Origin: Tsukamurella asaccharolytica | GTDB lineage: Bacteria; Actinomycetota; Actinomycetes; Mycobacteriales; Mycobacteriaceae | Assembly: GCF_007858435.1 (NCBI RefSeq) | Contig: NZ_VIGW01000001.1 | Coordinates: forward strand, 248,001-312,000 | DNA: 64,000 nucleotides | Direction of reading: 5' to 3' | Shown: positions 61,068 to 64,000 of the stretch, piece by piece | Layout of the letters: the number at the start of each line of letters is the position of its first letter | Numbering within the stretch: position 1 is the stretch's first letter | Translations under genes and position numbers: made by a program | Notes under the pieces: model-generated | What the model was told of the DNA's origin: nothing | The model's database searches: none | The model's input: only the letters and a program-made list of their open reading frames with translations

Positions 61068-61925
61068 ATGCCCATCGACCCGTCGGTCGCGATCGGTGCC
61101 GAGCTCGGCACCGCCGAGTTCTCCTGGAGCACCTCCGACGTGCTGCTGTACCAGCTGGCGCTGGGCGCGGGCGCCGACCCGCTCTCCGCCCGCGAGCTGA
61201 GGTACTCCACGGAGCAGGACACCGTCGTGCTGCCGACCTTCGCCACCGTCGCGCAGAACTTCCACGCGACCGAGGCTCCCCGGGTCTCCTTCCCCGGCGT
61301 CGAGATCGATCTGGCCAAGGTGGTGCACGGCAGCCAGTCGGTCACGGCGCACCGTCCGCTGCCCGTGTCCGGCACGGCGGTCGCCCGCACGCGGATCAGC
61401 GACGTGCACGACAAGGGCAAGGCCGCGGTGATCTGGCAGGAGACCGAGGTCGTCGACGACGCCGGCGAGCCGCTGTGGACCGCGCGATCGTCCATCTTCG
61501 CGCGCGGCGAGGGCGGCTTCGGCGGCGAGCGCGGGCCGTCGGAGAAGGTCGAGCTGCCCACGCGGGACGCCGACGTGACCGTCGAGGTGCCGACCCTGCC
61601 CCAGCAGGCGCTGCTCTACCGGCTGTGCGGCGACCGCAACCCGCTCCACTCGGACCCCGCCTTCGCTCGGGCCGCCGGCTTCGACGCGCCGATCCTGCAC
61701 GGGCTGTGCACCTACGGAATCGTCGCCAAGGCCGTCACCGACGCCGTGCTCGACGGCGACGCCGCCGCGGTGGGCTCGTGGTCGGCGAAGTTCGCCGGGA
61801 TCATGCTGCCGGGCGAGACGCTGCGCGTGCGGATCTGGCACGACGGTGACCGTCAGCTCGTGACCGCGGAGTCGGTCGAGCGCGGCGCCCCGGTGCTCGC
61901 GGACGCGGTGTTCACCGCGCGCTGA
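61068..61925 (+). CDS. hsd4B: MaoC-like steroid enoyl-CoA hydratase Hsd4B
   Basis: A 285-aa double hot-dog hydratase: PTFATVAQNFH and the hydratase-2 motif YRLCGDRNPLHSDPAFARAAGFDAPILHGL (catalytic Asp and His). It is the (R)-specific 2-enoyl-CoA hydratase of sterol side-chain oxidation, the Rv3538 type, which is next to kstD in Mtb too. It starts at an ATG behind GAGGGAG (61057 region), 35 nt after kshB. It is convergent with the SnoaL gene; a long inverted repeat stands in between. Confidence 0.88.
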   Translation: MPIDPSVAIGAELGTAEFSWSTSDVLLYQLALGAGADPLSARELRYSTEQDTVVLPTFATVAQNFHATEAPRVSFPGVEIDLAKVVHGSQSVTAHRPLPVSGTAVARTRISDVHDKGKAAVIWQETEVVDDAGEPLWTARSSIFARGEGGFGGERGPSEKVELPTRDADVTVEVPTLPQQALLYRLCGDRNPLHSDPAFARAAGFDAPILHGLCTYGIVAKAVTDAVLDGDAAAVGSWSAKFAGIMLPGETLRVRIWHDGDRQLVTAESVERGAPVLADAVFTAR

Positions 61926-61985
61926 GTCCGCCGGCCGCGGCTGCGGACGAGGGCAAGTGCTCCATCCCGTGCCATGACCGGCTCC

Positions 61986-62053
61986 GTGAATCCACGGCTG
62001 AGGTGAACAGAAGACAAGATCTGACCTCGTGTCGAGCTGAGCCGTGGATTCAC
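61986..62053. terminator. Long double inverted repeat between convergent genes
   Basis: Outer arms GTGAATCCACGGCT (61986-61999) and AGCCGTGGATTCAC (62040-62053) pair perfectly over 14 bp. The 40-nt interior has a second pair GAGGT/ACCTC. It lies between hsd4B and the SnoaL gene and probably acts as a bidirectional terminator. Its loop lacks ACCTGCGG, so it is not a fifth copy of the 59-bp family. Confidence 0.75.
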
Positions 62054-62070
62054 AGACCGGGGACCGGTGT

Positions 62071-62481
62071 TCACACGGGGCGGGCGGTGGCCATGGCGCG
62101 GTCGACCTCCCAGTAGGCACGGAGCGCCACGATCTTCCCCGCGTCGTCGACCTTGTAGGTGAAGACGCCCTCGGCGTCGATGACGTGCCCGCCGATGACG
62201 GTGCGGATGAGGCCGGTGAAGGCCACCTCGTTGCCGCAGGCGAAGCCGTCGCCGAAGCGGAATTCCAGGGACTCCGCCGCACCGATGGTCTTGTCGTAGA
62301 ACGCCGCGATCTCCTGGCGGCCGTGGTGCCCCTTGCCCTCGGGGTCGAAGCCCGACGGCCCGACCGGGTCCTCGACCACGCCGTCGGCGGCGAACAGGTC
62401 GAGCCACTCCTCCTTGCGGCGGCCGCTCGCGGCGGCCTGGGAGGCCCGCCCGGCCAGGACGGCGGGGTGGTCGTCTTTCAT
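62071..62481 (-). CDS. SnoaL/ketosteroid isomerase-like protein
   Basis: A 136-aa NTF2-like protein: RRKEEWLDLFAADGVVEDPVGPSGFDPEGKGHHGRQEIAAFYDKTIG and GVFTYKVDDAGKIVALRAYWEVDRAM. Size and the VEDPVGPS motif resemble steroid delta5-isomerase-like mycobacterial proteins (Rv0760c type). A role in 3-keto-delta5 to delta4 isomerisation is plausible but the catalytic residues cannot be confirmed by eye. It starts behind TAGGAG, 9 nt after the LLM gene stop, so it is in one operon with it under the KstR site at 63409. Confidence 0.75.
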   Translation of the reverse strand: MKDDHPAVLAGRASQAAASGRRKEEWLDLFAADGVVEDPVGPSGFDPEGKGHHGRQEIAAFYDKTIGAAESLEFRFGDGFACGNEVAFTGLIRTVIGGHVIDAEGVFTYKVDDAGKIVALRAYWEVDRAMATARPV

Positions 62482-62490
62482 GGCGAACTC

Positions 62491-63357
62491 CTAGAACTTG
62501 CTGATGACGGAATCGGCATAACGGCGCAGGTGGTCGATCTTGGGCTGCAGCGGCTCGGTATCCGGGCCCACCTGGTACGGCAGGCGGAAGCCGACGATCA
62601 CGTCGGTGACGCCCTTGTCCTCGAGCCGCTTGATGCCGTCCACGGTGTAGGCGTCCAGCGAGATCACGTGGATCTCGAACTCCTTCTTGCCGTGCTCTGC
62701 GCGCAGCTCGTCGATCCGGGCGAGCATGCGGTCGAGCTCCTCGCCGTCGCCGCCGGCGTGCATCCAGCCGTCGCACAGCCGCACGGCCCGGCGCAGCGCC
62801 GCGTCCGCATGACCGCCGACCAGGATCGGCAACGGCTGTGTCGGCACCGGGGCGATCTTGATGGACGGGATGTCGAAGAACTCGCCGTGGTACTCGAAGT
62901 ACTCGCCGGTCGAGAGGCCCTTGATGATCTCGATGCACTCGTCCATCCGCTTGCCGCGGCGCGCGAAGGGCACCCCCATGATCTCGAAGTCCTCCGGCCA
63001 CGGGCTGATGCCCACGCCGAGCGCGAAGCGGTTGCCGCTGAGGGAGGCCAGCGAGGTGGCCTGCTTGGCGACGAGCACCGGCGGCCGAATCGGCAGCTTG
63101 AGCACGAAGGGCGTGAACCGCAACGTGGTCGTGGACGCGGCCAGCGCCGACGCCAGTACGAAGGTCTCGATGAACTCCTTGCCGTCGAGGAACTCCCGGC
63201 TGCCGTCGGGGGTGTACGGATACGTCGAGTCCGAGACCTCGGGATACGCGATGCTGTCCGCGATGCACATGCTGTGGTAGCCGGCCTCCTCCGCCGCCTG
63301 CGCGAGCGGGACGTAGTACGACGGATCCGTCATCGCCTCGGCGTACGTGAATCGCAT
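62491..63357 (-). CDS. LLM-class (luciferase-like) oxidoreductase
   Basis: A 288-aa TIM-barrel LLM protein: MRFTYAEAMTDPSYYVPLAQAAEEAGYHSM, TTLRFTPFVLKLPIRPPVLVAKQATSLASLSGNRFALGVGISPWPEDF and PLPILVGGHADAALRRAVRLCDGWMHAG. It is distinct from the Rv3520c-like gene at 16315 (different N-terminus and loops). The ATG at 63357 has AAAGGGTG before it; the longer frame to 63423 crosses the KstR operator. Cofactor may be F420 or FMN. It shares a divergent KstR promoter with the FadE28-like gene and is followed by the SnoaL gene. Confidence 0.8.
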   Translation of the reverse strand: MRFTYAEAMTDPSYYVPLAQAAEEAGYHSMCIADSIAYPEVSDSTYPYTPDGSREFLDGKEFIETFVLASALAASTTTLRFTPFVLKLPIRPPVLVAKQATSLASLSGNRFALGVGISPWPEDFEIMGVPFARRGKRMDECIEIIKGLSTGEYFEYHGEFFDIPSIKIAPVPTQPLPILVGGHADAALRRAVRLCDGWMHAGGDGEELDRMLARIDELRAEHGKKEFEIHVISLDAYTVDGIKRLEDKGVTDVIVGFRLPYQVGPDTEPLQPKIDHLRRYADSVISKF

Positions 63358-63408
63358 GGTCACCCTTTCGTCGAACTGCTTGCGAGCCTTCATCCCACTT
63401 GCTAAAAA

Positions 63409-63422
63409 TAGAACACGTTTCA
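63409..63422. promoter_or_regulatory. KstR operator between the LLM gene and the FadE28-like gene
   Basis: TAGAACACGTTTCA. On the minus strand the operator's TA starts TATTTT (63405-63410), a -10-like box for the LLM gene. Confidence 0.9.
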
Positions 63423-63456
63423 CCGTTTGTACGCGGTATCGAGATCAGGAGTGCGC

Positions 63457-64000
63457 GTGGACTTCCGTCCGGACGAGAACCAGGTGGCCGTCGCCGGCCT
63501 CGCCGCCGACGTGCTCGGCCACGCCGCCGCGCGCGATACCCGAGGTGCCGACGGCGAGGACGGCTGGCGCGCGACGTGGGCGGATCTCGCCCGCGCCGAC
63601 CTCCTCGGCCTCTCGGCCCCCGAGAGCCTCGGCGGCGCCGGGCTCGGCGCAGAGGAGGTGGCCGCGCTACTCACAGAGGCCGGCCGGCTCGCGATCGCCG
63701 CCCCCGTGCTGCCCGCGCTCGCCCTGGGGATCCTGCCCGTCGCGACGCACGGCACACCCGGGCAGCGCGAGCAGTTGCTGCCCTCCGCCCTGACCGGCGA
63801 CGAGCTGATCGTGGGCGCACTCAACGAGGCCGGAGACGCCGTGCCCGTGGCCCCGTCCACCCGCGCGGTGCGGACCGCGAGCGGTTGGTCGCTGACCGGC
63901 CGGAAGGTGGCCGTCGGCTACGCGCAGCACGCTGCGCACCTGCTGGTCAGCGCAGCCACCGACGACGGTGCCGCCGTCTTCGTGGTGCCCGCCGCCGCAG
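63457..64000 (+). CDS. Acyl-CoA dehydrogenase, FadE28-like, 3'-truncated by window edge
   Basis: The first 181 residues of a short-type acyl-CoA dehydrogenase: MDFRPDENQVAVAGLAADVLG start, LLGLSAPESLGGAGLGAEEVAALLTEAGR, LIVGALNEAGDAVP and SLTGRKVAVGYAQHAAHLLV. This N-terminal style (ALNExG..., GRKVxVGYAxxA) is that of FadE28 (ChsE2), the partner of FadE29 in removing the last, propionyl part of the side chain; the igr operon starts with it in Mtb. The GTG at 63457 has AGGA 6 nt upstream. A KstR operator lies 34 bp upstream. FadE29, DUF35 and ltp2 would be expected just beyond the window. Confidence 0.75.
   Translation, partial: MDFRPDENQVAVAGLAADVLGHAAARDTRGADGEDGWRATWADLARADLLGLSAPESLGGAGLGAEEVAALLTEAGRLAIAAPVLPALALGILPVATHGTPGQREQLLPSALTGDELIVGALNEAGDAVPVAPSTRAVRTASGWSLTGRKVAVGYAQHAAHLLVSAATDDGAAVFVVPAAA

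Noticed and set aside
62491-62506. TAGAACTTGCTGAT as another KstR operator
   Set aside because: The right half has GCT instead of GTT and it lies in the 3' end of the LLM gene; chance resemblance.

Overview
The window is high-GC actinobacterial DNA and is almost entirely a steroid (cholesterol/phytosterol) catabolism locus. Gene content, KstR-type operators (TAGAAC-nn-GTTCTA) and KstR2-type operators (CCAAGCAATTGCTTGG) place it in the Mycobacteriales, somewhere near Tsukamurella, Gordonia, Rhodococcus or Mycobacterium. Genus cannot be fixed by eye. Protein naming follows the Mycobacterium tuberculosis (Mtb) orthologues I recognise; no searches were run.

Layout. 1-7.5 kb: 3' end of a FadE34/FadE6-type acyl-CoA dehydrogenase, hsaE and a P450-type ferredoxin, then hsaGF opposite an IclR regulator, a SnoaL protein, and two SDRs including hsd4A. 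7.5-13 kb: side-chain operon fadE26-fadE27-GMC oxidoreductase-fadD17. 13-16.3 kb: apparently unrelated housekeeping genes (ligB, gabD2). 16.3-25.5 kb: LLM oxidoreductase, PPOX protein, NMO-like protein, echA19, FadD8-like ligase, and the DUF35-ltp4-ltp3 aldolase operon. 25.6-30.8 kb: a non-steroid accessory block (GntR regulator, creatininase-family hydrolase, secreted esterase, AbgT transporter, MFS transporter). 31-34.7 kb: cyp125 divergent from fadA5 plus an epimerase-like SDR. 34.8-49.6 kb: the KstR2/HIP (rings C and D) regulon in nearly the Mtb order: two SDRs, echA20, ipdA, ipdB, ipdC, fadA6, kstR2, ipdF, fadE30, fadD3, an extra crotonase, fadE31, fadE32, fadE33. 49.7-54.2 kb: methyltransferase, then hsaB, hsaC, hsaD, hsaA (minus strand). 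54.4-62 kb: a delta4-(5alpha)-ketosteroid dehydrogenase, a small secreted/anchored protein, kstD, kshA, a small Cys protein, kshB, hsd4B. 62-64 kb: SnoaL protein, second LLM oxidoreductase, and the 5' end of a FadE28-like gene.

How it works together. CYP125 and the FadD/FadE/EchA/Hsd4/FadA5/Ltp proteins shorten the sterol side chain. The delta4-(5alpha)-dehydrogenase, KstD and KshAB desaturate and hydroxylate rings A/B until ring B opens. HsaAB, HsaC and HsaD aromatise, hydroxylate, cleave and hydrolyse ring A. HsaE, HsaF and HsaG convert the small fragment to pyruvate and propionyl-CoA. FadD3, FadE30, IpdF, IpdC, EchA20, IpdAB, FadE31-33 and FadA6 degrade the remaining rings C/D. KstR itself is not in the window, but at least thirteen KstR-like operators are.

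Most unusual features: (1) a family of four 59-63 bp stem-loops whose stems differ yet stay paired while the 21-nt loop keeps ACCTGCGG at a fixed position; one copy supplies the stop codon of the IclR gene and another lies in frame inside fadE32; (2) KstR-like boxes abutting both KstR2 promoters; (3) KstR operators whose terminal TA doubles as the start of a TAnnnT -10 box, three of them with the start codon exactly 10 nt later (apparently leaderless); (4) a GMC oxidoreductase inside the ChsE4-ChsE5/FadD17 operon; (5) an IclR gene with an operator over its own start codon; (6) an apparent frame break at the start of the AbgT transporter gene.
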